Below, one piece after another: positions 13,901 to 23,125 of a stretch of 64,000 nt of DNA (positions are counted from its first letter, which is position 1; each line of letters starts with the position of its first letter). The DNA comes from Stichopus chloronotus (Eukaryota; Echinodermata; Holothuroidea; Aspidochirotida; Stichopodidae). The stretch covers positions 7,936,001-8,000,000 of the forward strand of contig CM037835.1 of the NCBI GenBank assembly GCA_021234535.1, given 5' to 3'. The notes under the pieces were generated by a model. That model worked only from the letters and a program-made list of their open reading frames with translations. It searched no databases and was not told where the DNA came from. Both the position numbers and the translations under genes were made by a program.

Positions 13901-16900
13901 CTCCTCACTATTAATTCCCATTGAGTAGTACTAATGCCACCATGTAGTGAGTGCCTTGCTGCTGTTTTCTTCTCAAAATATCCTGTCTACTGTTACTATC
14001 CTGAAAAGAAGCAAGAAGGGATGGCAGCAGAATTTGAAACTGTATCATTTTATTTACAGAGGAGGAACAAGAGACCCCCCACATCACCCCCACATCCATA
14101 ACTATCTTCCCATCACCGAGGAGAGTACCCCTAGCCGTTACCGTAGGGGAGGAGAACGTCCTCAGGATGGACCTGAGCGTTGAATTTGATCCTACAGACA
14201 CAGACAGTGTCACAGGCTCAAACAACTGGAAGATCATTGTTTGGCTGTCGAATCAGGGCAACGGGAACACCGGAACCCGCGTCGCGGAAACGGAAGACAC
14301 TATCACCACCCCACAGATAAATAAAAACCTTGTTGCTCCAGGACCTCTCAACTTCCAGGTAAAATACCTTGATGCAGTCGCAGACAAACACGCGGCTGTT
14401 TTCTTTAAATAATATGGAAGCTTTGGTGTATAAAAGAATTATTGTCTGTAGCATGGCTCCTTCAACTTCACCTAAGGGTTTTTAGGCCATGTGATACCAT
14501 AGCAGTAACTATATTGCAGCTATTAGATTTATTCAATGATTGTGGTCAAATTATTCGGGAAAAGTTGAAAAATTCAGAGGTTTCTGGTTGGGAGGTGGAG
14601 TTTATCATGTAGCTTTTGATATCATGAACAGATTGACAAAAAGTTTGCAATCAAATTGATTACAACAGGAGTGCAACAATGAAAATTTGATTTACTATAG
14701 CAGCAGAAAATGTCATAGTTTGACTGGTTTGACTGGTTTTTAATATCTACAAGAAAAGCTCCTAGGATGTATCAAAAGTTTGTGAATTTTTTTGCAATTT
14801 AGCTCAAAAAGTTGCCATAAAACCTTGTGGTAACACAACAGTCCCACAATCTTTAAAGTAGAAATGGTCATAACACTCCACTGCATGGCTTATTTTAGTT
14901 TAGGGGTGGTGATGGTGAGAGCACACTGATAAATTGGTTCCTGTCCTGGTACTTGAAACGGTTCCATGTCTGAAGATTGAGCAGATCAGACTTTGCTTCA
15001 TGAGTAAGTAGATGGTAATTTTATACCCATTTGTGCTCTCATTTCACTGGTGCTTCACTGACATACGAATTTATTCTTAAAATGTTTATTTGAAAAAGTG
15101 TTTTTGGATTTCCTTTACACACATCCTTGTTGTCACTAAAGCAGAAATCAGTGTTTAGTGTAAGGGAAACAAGGCATTTTTTGAATGACAACAAAACCTT
15201 TCTTTTTTAAGTCACGTAGAATTGGTCGCGCGTGTCAGTTCTGCGAAAAGCTTGGAAACATAATGCAGCACTGTCAGAGTTGTGTTCTTGATTCATTCCC
15301 ATTGGGAAGATGAAAGATGTGAAAAATTTAAGGATACATTTTACTGTGTCTTACAAAGAACAGACAAATGAGTTGTAAGTACTGCAAAAGACAAACATAA
15401 TTCAGTCTGTCTCGACTCCCTCGAGGGTTCCGAGTCCTTTGTTTGAAAGGTGTCAAAATGGTGGTACTGTGATAGTGGAAATATCTAACTGTACAATCGC
15501 AAAGTTAATTTTCTAAACAATCTTTTGGCCCAACTTTGAGTGTGGCATTGGCCCCCCATTCCACCTCCCCACCCCATGGATCTGCCAGTGTCTTGACTGC
15601 TGCTGTAATGTCATGTAATGAAGGATGAAAAAAACTTAAAAGTCCTTTCAGTTTCAATAAATCCAGACAAGAATTTTTAAAAGAATGTGGCTATTCACCT
15701 TAACAGATTTGTGCAAATGAAACAAAACATTGGCAAGAACAAGATTTAAGCCAATCAGAGATCGTTATTAGGGTTATATTCAGCCCGAGGGTGAGGGGGT
15801 CATGTTCGTTCAAGTAATGGAGGGTTTTTTTTTTTGCTCTTATGGGGTCCGTTGTACACGTAAATACTTTCAATCAAGTTCCAATAAAGAGGTTATTTCC
15901 AGCTATTTTGACTGAGGCTATATTTATGAAAGCTTGTTTGCATTCATTTCAGATATGTCAAGTTTTGCCAAATTATGGTAGTCATTTAAATAGCTATTCC
16001 ATTCAGTGTGATACCTACAGTGATTCAGCCAAACTCATGTATCTGTAAATTATTTCTGTTTCTGTGATTTATGTTGCATTAGTGTATATGATTCATTCAA
16101 ATTGCAGCAGATCAGTTGCCCAACAAAACTTGGGAAATTTACTTAAAATACTTTAGTGCTCACAAGTTAACATTAAATGGTCAAAAACAAGTAGATTAAT
16201 ATGCATCTTGGGTTTGACAAAGAGATGTCATTGTAACTCTGCATGTTGGCCAAAATATTCCGTAATTGTGGGCAAAAACATAAAATGCCCCTTCAGCTGC
16301 ATCATTCTAAAAAAGTCAGAGGGACATGAATGCAAACTAAATGTTTTGTAATAGGATAAATTGGAACAAGATGCCACCCTGACCAAGTCACGTTCACTAT
16401 CAATGACAAACAGTGAAACAGACACTACTGAAAGAAAAAGCATTGTTCTGTGCCTGCTGTGATGCATGTTGTGGAGTTACAAATTTAGGTCTGACCAGAA
16501 AAGGATATATTTACACTTCAAATAGGATTTTTGAATGAAAACAAAGTTAGCAGCAAAACATGTTTCTAATGGATTTCAAGTACACTACGACAAAGTAAAG
16601 CTTTAAATCCGAGAATATGTCCCATGGAGATGCCGCTGGCCACCCATTGTGTGCAATACCTCTGTTACTGAAGTTGAGTAAATGTATACCTTTGAAAGGG
16701 AAAAAATGGAATTTTTTTTTGTCAATGTTATGCTTATGTTGAGAACATAGATTCTGACAAAGGCTGAAGTGATATCTTTGATAAGGAATTTAAATGTATG
16801 AGCATCTATTACCATGTTTTTTTTTTACCTTTTTTTTTTATATTATACATTGGCTATTCAACATGAAGTAGTGTGCAAGACCATCTGGAGCAATGGTGTA

Positions 16901-17150
16901 ACTAGTAATGACTAAAGTCTGTTTTCCTGGTTTGTGTTGCCTTGTAGTAGGTCTAAGCTGGCATGTTACCTAACGTTACTGTCAACTCTTCCACTTTCAG
17001 GGGGTTTCTGTCACAATGGACCTCACCAGACAGAAATGCAAGAACATCGGTTTCGTTTGTGCAAGACTTAAGAAGGCGAGCCCCAACCCCGATTACACTA
17101 TGAATCCAAAACAAATTTCAGGTTGTTCACCGTGTAGCTGTTCGACATAA
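1782..17150 (+). CDS. Modular repeat protein gene, 3' part (11 exons, 5' end outside window)
   Basis: Joining exons 1782-1938, 4960-5237, 6418-6571, 7332-7600, 7780-7933, 9306-9577, 10441-10594, 11564-11832, 13482-13635, 14060-14358 and 17001-17150 gives one open frame of 769 codons plus TAA. All ten introns are GT..AG. Exons alternate A (beta-rich, Cys-free) and B (four Cys); A+B forms a module of about 140 residues repeated five times after a lone B. There is no transmembrane segment or GPI-type tail at the C-terminus, and the paired-cysteine pattern suggests an extracellular protein; a signal peptide would be encoded upstream of the window. The function is unknown. I have a vague memory of similar modules in predicted proteins of amphioxus and other marine invertebrates, but I cannot name a family. 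It could be an adhesion, matrix or innate-recognition protein; none of these is shown by the sequence. Confidence 0.9.
2091..2123 (-). repeat. Terminal hairpin of dispersed element (copy 1)
   Basis: TATCTCATC at 2091-2099 pairs with GATGAGATA at 2115-2123, with CCCTATAGGG inside. An inverted copy at 45304-45337 keeps the outer stem, while the inner stem differs in sequence but still pairs. Sequence outside the hairpin is not shared, so it marks an element end. Confidence 0.7.
2091..2310 (-). mobile_element. Dispersed element end segment, inverted relative to 45.1-45.34 kb
   Basis: The segment from the hairpin through about 2310 is strongly similar to the reverse complement of about 45105-45337. 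Shared landmarks are the paired CCATGG/GTACCC motifs, GGGTCCTGTTGGGTGGTATAAA in outline, and a following GT-rich tract. It lies in the intron between B1 and A1. Confidence 0.75.
2300..2364. repeat. GT-rich microsatellite
   Basis: Interrupted (GT)n with GTAT variants. It joins the hairpin-ended segment to the left end of the 1.47-kb duplicated block. Confidence 0.85.
2335..3804 (+). repeat. 1.47-kb dispersed repeat, copy 1
   Basis: It is highly similar throughout to 33695-35260 in the same orientation. Homology starts in the GT tract (TGTGAGCAAAATCTTG) and stops abruptly after CTGTACCTAG at 3804. Copy 2 has about 110 bp extra near 34950-35060, corresponding to about 3610 here. The first 600 bp consist of 145-bp units with AGGTCA clusters. 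No long coding frame is shared. Confidence 0.9.
2390..2940 (+). repeat. 145-bp satellite array with AGGTCA clusters (array 1)
   Basis: Equivalent half-site positions are 2472, 2617, 2761 and about 2904, so the period is 143-145 bp. At 2472-2494 the unit has AGGTCA, one base, AGGTCA, four bases, AGGTCA. Later units carry point-mutated half-sites. Confidence 0.85.
3805..4440 (+). repeat. 145-bp satellite array (array 2)
   Basis: Half-site clusters begin at 3814, 3959, 4105, 4252 and 4397 (spacing 145-147 bp). The cluster at 4252-4274 is a perfect DR1 followed by DR4. Units also carry the conserved phrase TGTAAACA..(G/A)TATCTCAAG. The array continues directly from the CTAG end of the 1.47-kb block. 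Confidence 0.85.
4441..4959. other. Intron remainder before exon A1
   Basis: AT-rich intronic sequence. No further structure was recognised apart from the polypyrimidine tract and acceptor of A1. Confidence 0.5.
4960..5237 (+). CDS. Exon A1 (Trp-containing half-module)
   Basis: The acceptor is gtatgtgacag, the donor gaa|gtgagt. The 278-nt exon enters in phase 1 and leaves in phase 0 (residues 53-145). Key motifs are EEPTVQFAS near the start, VAITFNE, the core DLWQLQVWFSKAEDGQGS, and VDFSDFTFE at the end. It has no cysteine. Alternating polar and hydrophobic residues suggest a beta-sandwich fold, which is inference. The ATG at 4953 is upstream of the acceptor and is not a start. Confidence 0.93.
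5238..6417. other. Intron A1-B2 with degenerate minisatellite
   Basis: Around 5820-6090 the DNA repeats loosely related words such as CTAATCTGG, CTCTAAA and CAACCCCA at irregular 20-36 bp spacing, which looks like a decayed minisatellite. Nothing else was recognised. Confidence 0.45.
6418..6571 (+). CDS. Exon B2 (Cys half-module)
   Basis: The acceptor is gttccgcag, the donor ttgc|gtgagt. The 154-nt exon encodes residues 146-196 plus one base of the next codon. It begins GVEARADLTAQ, then GCGKFRYICARIRKDRPNPD and GCAPVEC. It lies 1,180 bp after A1. Confidence 0.93.
6572..7331. other. Intron B2-A2
   Basis: Intronic sequence without recognised features. The short open frames here are not supported by splice context or similarity. 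Confidence 0.5.
7332..7600 (+). CDS. Exon A2 (Trp-containing half-module)
   Basis: The acceptor is ttctttctag, the donor gag|gtgaga. The 269-nt exon encodes residues 197-286. It contains DPTVEFASVQPTPVQVF, VTVTFNEDRTDQVSG, DNLWQVDLWFSKASDG and VDFDNFQFE, close to the family consensus. It has no cysteine. Confidence 0.95.
7780..7933 (+). CDS. Exon B3 (Cys half-module)
   Basis: The acceptor is tctccctctcag, the donor gaca|gtgagc. The 154-nt exon encodes residues 287-337. It begins DLEITADLRNSV, then CGRYRYICAQVRRDEPEP and GCAEVRC. The intron from A2 is only 179 bp, the shortest in the gene. Confidence 0.95.
7934..9305. other. Intron B3-A3
   Basis: AT-rich intron with no repeats or genes that I can support. 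Confidence 0.5.
9306..9577 (+). CDS. Exon A3 (Trp-containing half-module)
   Basis: The acceptor is gcgatctgacag; the donor gag|gttggt is weaker than the others. The 272-nt exon encodes residues 338-428. It contains QEPTVEFASISLTEVTVYEE, VSGSNLWQVTLWFSKAPDG and VSFDNFQFE. Confidence 0.93.
10050..10336. mobile_element. hAT-like non-autonomous element (MITE), decayed
   Basis: The left end CAGGGGTTATCAACC and the right end GGTTGAAGACCTG are imperfect terminal inverted repeats. Similarity continues inward for about 45 bp (left TTGAGTCAACGGACCAC, reverse-complemented right TTTAGTCAGTGGCCTGC). CAGGGGTT..CAACC ends are typical of hAT (Charlie-type) elements. An 8-bp target duplication is expected but not seen. 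It is inserted in the A3-B4 intron. Confidence 0.55.
10441..10594 (+). CDS. Exon B4 (Cys half-module)
   Basis: The acceptor is tctatcctag, the donor acaa|gtaagc. The 154-nt exon encodes residues 429-479. It begins DLEITADLTSV, then GCGKFRYICGRIRRDRPDP and GCAPVDC. Its first eight residues are nearly identical to those of B3 (DLEITADL). Confidence 0.95.
10595..11563. other. Intron B4-A4
   Basis: Near 10755 the words CAATGGTCTGCAAACTT and ACCAGGGGATCA resemble hAT-type ends but do not pair. Nothing else was recognised. Confidence 0.4.
11564..11832 (+). CDS. Exon A4 (Trp-containing half-module)
   Basis: The acceptor is gaatttctcccag, the donor aat|gtgagt. The 269-nt exon encodes residues 480-569. 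It contains VTTDVTVTFDGGATDDISGS, NLWRVEVWYSKKEDGSGF and a diverged end (TLRFN instead of FQFE). The phenylalanine of WFSK is replaced by tyrosine. Confidence 0.93.
11833..13481. other. Intron A4-B5
   Basis: Intron without recognised features. The frames at 12467-12739 and elsewhere lack splice signals and similarity. Confidence 0.5.
13482..13635 (+). CDS. Exon B5 (Cys half-module)
   Basis: The acceptor is ttttcatacag, the donor ggcg|gtgagt. The 154-nt exon encodes residues 570-620. It begins AAVADADLSGV, then GCGKYLFVCARIKKGEADPD and GCSPVTC. Confidence 0.93.
13636..14059. other. Intron B5-A5
   Basis: A 424-bp intron with nothing recognised beyond its splice sites. Confidence 0.6.
14060..14358 (+). 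CDS. Exon A5 (divergent Trp half-module)
   Basis: The acceptor is ttttatttacag, the donor cag|gtaaaa. The 299-nt exon, the longest A exon, encodes residues 621-720. It is the most divergent: an acidic and proline/threonine-rich start (EEEQETPHITPTS), then MDLSVEFDPTDTDSVTGSN, NWKIIVWLSNQGNG and PLNFQ. The NxW...VW(F/L)S core keeps it in the family. Confidence 0.88.
14359..17000. other. Intron A5-B6 (2.6 kb)
   Basis: The second longest intron of the gene. It contains poly-T runs (about 15826, 16713, 16818 and 16830) but no repeat family that I could match inside the window. Confidence 0.5.
17001..17150 (+). CDS. Exon B6, terminal coding exon with stop
   Basis: The acceptor is ctcttccactttcag. 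The exon encodes residues 721-769 and TAA at 17148-17150. It starts GVSVTMDLTRQK, then CKNIGFVCARLKKASPNPDY, and ends GCSPCSCST. It has five cysteines instead of four. A strong donor-like AAG|GTAAGA follows the stop by 13 nt, so the 3' UTR may be spliced. Confidence 0.9.
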   Translation, partial: GVSVTMDLTRQKCKNIGFVCARLKKASPNPDYTMNPKQISGCSPCSCST

Positions 17151-17163
17151 GAGTTCATTTAAG

Positions 17164-17169
17164 GTAAGA
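17164..17169 (+). promoter_or_regulatory. Strong splice-donor match just after stop codon
   Basis: AAG|GTAAGA begins at 17164, 13 nt after the TAA of exon B6. It matches the donor consensus, suggesting that the 3' UTR is spliced. I could not choose the acceptor or a polyadenylation site. Confidence 0.45.
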
Positions 17170-20100
17170 CCGAATGAACATGTGAAACAGATTACCCTAG
17201 TAGGGATTCAGCCAGAGACTCATAAAAAAGGCCCCTGGGACATGGGGTTGTAGTACTGCTTAACCTTGATTCCAAATTAATGCTGTGTTTTGGGACAGTT
17301 GCAAGTGCATTCAGGAAGATAACAGTTTGCTTCAAAGTCCACATCTAGTGGAATTTCGAAGGGTTTAGTCAAACATTGCTTCAAAGAGTCGTCTCTTACC
17401 TAGCAACCAAGATAATTGAATATTTATATCTTTATGAAATTTAAAAAAAAGGAAGACAATTCCCCCCCCCCCATACCTGTACCCTCTCTGGCAAAATTCC
17501 TGCCCCTGTGTGTTTGCAGCCAGTGCTCATTAGCTGGCTTTGCTTGAAAAAAAAAAAAGACCCAAACCAAATAGGTGTGAAGATAATGTTATAATCTTTG
17601 TCAACAGACAGATCAGACCACAGAGATTGTTTACTGCCAGGTCATAAGCATGGAAGAGTTACATGTTGTGATAATGTCTAGCACCATTGAACTGGCCATG
17701 GTACCTCCCCTCCCCCCTTACTTGCTCATATCCCCTCTGTTTAAGGTACTTACCCTTATCAATTCCGCCTGAATTTCATTGTTTCGTATGCTCTATCAAT
17801 AAGTGTCTGGTGTTTGCTGCAATGTTCCATTTCTGTCCAGATTCACTTCCAGACCTGGTGGTCTTCTATTCAAGGATGTTTCTAGTAGCTGGCAAAAACA
17901 ATTGACACTGTAAAAATGTGACATTATATTTTTTCATTGGGACAATTGTGTTCACCAAGTCTTTCGCCTTTCAAGCTTGGAGAGCGTGACGTTTAACATC
18001 AAAATTGTGAAGATGGGATCCAGTGTTACCTGTCCTGTTCCAAACCTGTGCTGAAGTATGAGACCAGTGAAATGCACATTACATTAAAATCATAGATGAT
18101 AATCCTCCATGATATTATCTGTAGTGTAAGCAAAATGTGTTACAATTCCACTGTACATGGTTACCATTAGTATTCATTGATAAGTCTGATGTTTTGACAC
18201 CGATACTTATCTCCTATGGCAACAAGACATCAGGGAATACAACTTACCCTGCACAGTTGATGGACACTCTGTCAGCCTCTTTGTATAAGCCCTTTGTAGC
18301 AAAGATGCTCTTGTCTCTGCAGTGTAATTTACGGTTGCCATTATGTCAGTGGGAGGTACAGTAGATAAATTATTCATTGGCTGATAATGAGCATGTCATA
18401 TTTGTATCTCACTCACTGGGTTGTTGTCTACCAGACAAGAACAGAAGACTGTAAAACTTTTTCCTTTAAATGCTGCCACCTGTATGGTTTGTTCTTCTCT
18501 TTTAGGTATTTTATCTTTTTGGTCGCTGTGGAACAGTTATCAGATACACCATTGCTTCATGTCTGATACCATTTGTAGCTCCTACCAGCTAGCTGGTGTG
18601 AGCTATTGTAATGGTGCGGCGTCACTCTATCTATCTGTTCATGTTACGATTCTTTAGATTGGTGGGCAGTTGGACTCTGAGCTCCTCCTTTGATTTGCTG
18701 TGAGTGAAGAGTGTAATAGTAAAGGACAGAGTAGTATTGAAGTTTTCAAATCAGTTGTGTGTTATCAACTTCAACATAAAGTACAAAACAAGAATGTCAG
18801 ATGCCAGCTGTGCGTTTAATCATGGAGCTCCTACGAATGGAGTAAAAGCAGCTTTCAACCCTTTGAAGTTATGATCTGTTCCAACATTCCAAAGCCTCAA
18901 AACCCTCATCGATTGGTACGAACCGCAGTAGTCCAGGGTTACTGAAGGTTAAGCAACAGTTGTAGGCAATATATAGCACCACCTTTACATCCTAGTACAA
19001 CCATACTGTAATTTTCATTGTAATTTGGAAGAGATCTCTGAGGATGTGCACTTGTGCACACATATGCCATCAATCTTGCAAAACTAAGTAAGAATCTACC
19101 TTTACGATAAGCTAAGTTCTGTTGTCAGGGAGGATCTGGAAAGATGGAAAACTTTCTTACGAAAGTTTCTCAACTTTCGTAGTCTTAAAAATATTTTCTG
19201 TCGAGAAATAGGTAGTAGCACTGGAACAAAATGCCAATTATTCTCTATTTGTGGGTCGTTTTATAGATGTAAGCTTAATTGTAGCACATTTATCACTGCA
19301 AAATATACTGTTAATTAAGAAACTGTGCAATGTCTTTTGAGAAAATCATTTCCATTTTTTGGATGTGTAAACGTTGATAACAGTCGTTCTTTTCACACAA
19401 TCGATGTGTTTGACTCCTGTTTGTCGGAACAGATGAAGGAAGTTGAAATGGATTACGTGGAGCAGTGGGACATAGGAATTGTCAGATTAGAAAGATTTGG
19501 TACTAACTGGATTTGCAAAGGGTTGTTGAGACTGTGATTCAAGGTAACACTGGGGTTGAACAATACCACCATGTCACAAAGACTCTGCTTTTACTCCATT
19601 CGTAGTACTTCCATGATTTAATTTAATTGTTGTTAATACTTTGAGACCCACCAAACTGAGCAATGATAAGCTGCTCAATTATCTTAAAGGTGTTTTATTC
19701 CTTTATTAGGCAATTCCAGTTCAATATCATTCACCTAGCAACATCATTTAAGTCAACTAATCCTTAATTAGCTTGCTCAGAACAATGCTTTGATCCTTTG
19801 GTGTTAAGCCACCCACATTTGAGAAGGTGATGCAAAGCTCTTATCAACTGTTTAATTGATATAGATGAATACATTTACCTTGTTAACAAGGGATGGCATG
19901 CAAATGAACTTAAGAGGCAGAGGTTTGATATTTTATCAACCAAATTCAGCTATAGTCAAACTTCTCTATTTTTCGTTTTTAATTTCTTCGGTCACAATTG
20001 AACTGTTTCTAACTTATTCATAGCATCCTTACAAACGAACATTGAACAAAGAGAAGCGTCGACTTTCAGCGACATTTGCTGTTCTAGTTTTCACAAAGTA

Positions 20101-22460
20101 TATCTGTGATTGACAACAGTAATCTAGAGACTCCTGCCAATATGTGCACAAACATTTTTTTAAGTTGTTCACACCTGGATAAATTTTTACCCAACCTCAC
20201 GTGATAGTAATGCACATTTTATTTCCGTTCATGTGCAAAACTGTTTCAATGTGCACTTTTCAAATTTACAGAGTTCAGTTGGTTTCTCAACAAGGTCAGG
20301 AACTCAATTTGGTACATGAGGTTGCCATATGAGTTTCAGACAAACAGGGCTAAGCTAATTAAGGGATGTTTGTTATGTCACCTGAAAGACTCTGTGTCAG
20401 TTAGGAGATGTGGTATCGCTATATACTTGCAAACCATCTTATGTTTACGTGTTTCGTGGTCAAACAGATACATGTTATTGTTATGAAGAGCAGTGATAGT
20501 GGCTTACCTGTCAGTATCATAAACCAAACCAGTGATAGCTGACCACAATCCCTGCTACTGGGTAACATGTACACGATGTTAAGTTATTGCAAGAGTTTAT
20601 CACCTGTCATTTTGTGGTTTCATGTTCCATTGTTTGTGACACAAAATTACCCTTTACAGGAATAAGCTCTGCTTTATGTAATGTTAATAATCAAAGCAGA
20701 CATGCAAATAACTTTCCTGTTTCTTGGTATCAGTCTGATTTTTTAAGGAATTTTATGTTTGTTTGAACATTTTAGCAATATTAAACAGTGGATTTGCTTT
20801 GCATGGCAGCTTTAGCTTGAGTAGCTGTGATAAGCATGTTGTAAGCATAGAACATATATCAAGTTTTCTATCAACCTGTGCTAATTTAGATGGTTTCATA
20901 AACAACAGAATTAAGTGACGTTTTCTCCAAATTATTAGATTTTGTTTCTTTTATTTCCTTTCTTTTTTCTGGGGAGGGGGAGGAGATATTTCCTTGGATT
21001 TGGACCCATTGACATTAACTATCATATTTTGACACTCAAACTCATTGCCATATGAATGTTTGTATAAAGTTGTTCTCTGTAGATTAAATAAAAAACAAAA
21101 CTGCCATCAATTGCATTAAAAATTTCCACTTATGGAAGCCTCTTTGATCGTAAAATTGCAGGATATCGTTTAACATAGCAATCTCCTTGAGCAGAATTAG
21201 TATTAGTCAACAGTTAAAATGCAGATAAAGGAGTAAATATGATAAATTTGCCAGGATGCCAATAAAGTCAGTAACTGGAGTGCATACATCCATCGTAGGT
21301 ACACCCAGATGTCTGTCATAGAGTCTAGGGCAAGGATGATAATGGTAGAGTTGGGAAATGGAAAGGGGGGCTCTTGGTAACACAGCTCATGGTATGTACA
21401 TCAAAGGACAACAATGGTAAACAGACACATCAAGTTTTTCATTTTCAAACGATATGACTTCCCTGCCAAAGAAGTTTTGAGAATGTAGCGATTGGTCAGA
21501 TAGATCTGCATAGCTAGCACGAAACCCACCCTCAGTTCTCCTAATTAGTGGGCAGTTGTAAACAGGTAGATGCAATGGTCAATGCTTTTAGGACAGGTAA
21601 ATGCTTTCCTTTCCTTTTCATCATGTGAGGCCTTTGAGAAAAAAAATATTTGTATTTTATAGTACTATCAGCTTTAAGGACAGTGGGAGGGTCAAAGAAA
21701 GTCAAAATAAAAAGTCAGATATATCTCTTGTCACCCTTAAATTGAGAAAGGATAAGACTCCCAATGAACTTCATAAAATGTAATCCATCCCCCTCAGATT
21801 GTATATTTGTATGGGATTGAAAGGTCACTGACATGGTAGCCAGCTGGAGACAGGTGTGACCAACCTGGGTTATATATCATATTACACCCCTTGGTGGTTC
21901 ATAAATGGATGCAAGTACAAATATATAGGGCACTCTACTGGAGAGTTCACTGCAGACAGAACCTGCTCTTACAGTTCAGTCAAGAAGGAAAAAACTCAGA
22001 AGCATTTTACCAGATTCCACAGGGAGAGAGGGAACCTTTATTTTTCCTGTTTGAGGGGTATGAACTTTAATCAGTCCACTAATACCTACTTGAGCCCACG
22101 TCCATTTTAGAGTGGCGAGTGATAGTATCAACAAGTTAACCTTCCTTATCCAGCCTCATAGGCCCTCATAGTGTATGGTTCTATGTTCAGTTGTTTATTT
22201 CCATCAGTTAGGTGTTACCTCGTAGATGCATTCAGACCTGAATAAATCAGTCTTCTATGTATACTCCAATGAATGATCATGATAAGAAATCTTTGTAGCA
22301 CAAAGTGACGTTAAGTATCAGAGTTTTTAATGACTTAACCAAATTAGGTAGTTAGAACAAAAGGAATGATTGTTCCCCCAAAGGATTATCAGTTTACTTT
22401 TACTCGTTTTGAGAAATAGTTGAGACTATGGAAGGAAAATGAATGAGGAGTATTTGAGAT
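17170..22460. other. Intergenic or 3' UTR/intron sequence, no gene seen
   Basis: This stretch may contain a 3' UTR exon of the upstream gene. An ATTAAA at about 18083 is a weak candidate polyadenylation signal. An 11-base C run lies at 17462-17472. None of the open frames (all under 85 codons) shows domains or splice context. Confidence 0.45.
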
Positions 22461-22519
22461 TTTGCTGCTTACAGTAGTTCTTAGTTTTAATCTTTATTGC
22501 TTTGTCCGATTTATACCTA

Positions 22520-22620
22520 ACATTAAACTTGTGTCACATTCGAATTTGGCATTCGATTCTGTGGCATTTGATTCTGAGCTGGCATTGGAAGTGACATTCA
22601 ATTCTGATTCTATTAAATTA
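22520..22620 (+). repeat. Short degenerate repeat of GGCATT(T/C)GATTCTG
   Basis: The word GGCATTCGATTCTG and variants recur four times within about 90 bp, a small decayed minisatellite. Confidence 0.5.
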
Positions 22621-22969
22621 TTTTCATTTGTCAAAGTGATTACGTGAGATTGTGCTGCTTTAACTTGAGGAACATGAGGAATTCTCAGCTTCATGCTCTT
22701 ATGTGATCCCCGGAGCACAATGCACATTGATGAAATAAAATTTCAATTAACTTGAGCATCTCTTGTTTGGCAGTGAATAACCCACCTGCAATAAGCCAGT
22801 TCAGAGTATGAGTGTTACATTAGAGGTCGAAGGTCACAAGGATATTGTCTGTGAATGTCAAGTTGAAAGCAGTCGCTTGCTCTACATAGGAGGCTTATGG
22901 CATATGTACATTCCGCTCGCATGAACGATACCATTGTTACAAGTTCTGTACAACATAACAATATAAAAC

Positions 22970-23125
22970 GCTGAGTGGAGACTCCAGGTGTTGAAGAATT
23001 CGGGTTGTGGAAAGTGAAGAGACTGAAGCATTTTTTGAGACAACAAAATCTCGAAGTAAGTGTCAAGGAAGACGAAGTGGTCGCGTTGAACATATACCGC
23101 TGTACACATCAACATACTGGAGGTA
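22970..23125 (+). pseudogene. Fragment resembling a SAP-like segment of a transposon protein
   Basis: One + frame reads VETPGVEEFGLWKVKRLK then HFLRQQNLEVSVKEDEVVAL before a stop. This fits the helix-turn-helix pattern of SAP-like domains (LWKV..LK.FLR...L.VS.K..E.VAL) that occur at the N-termini of some animal transposon proteins. The frame is closed upstream by a stop. I see no flanking inverted repeats and cannot name the element class. Confidence 0.35.
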
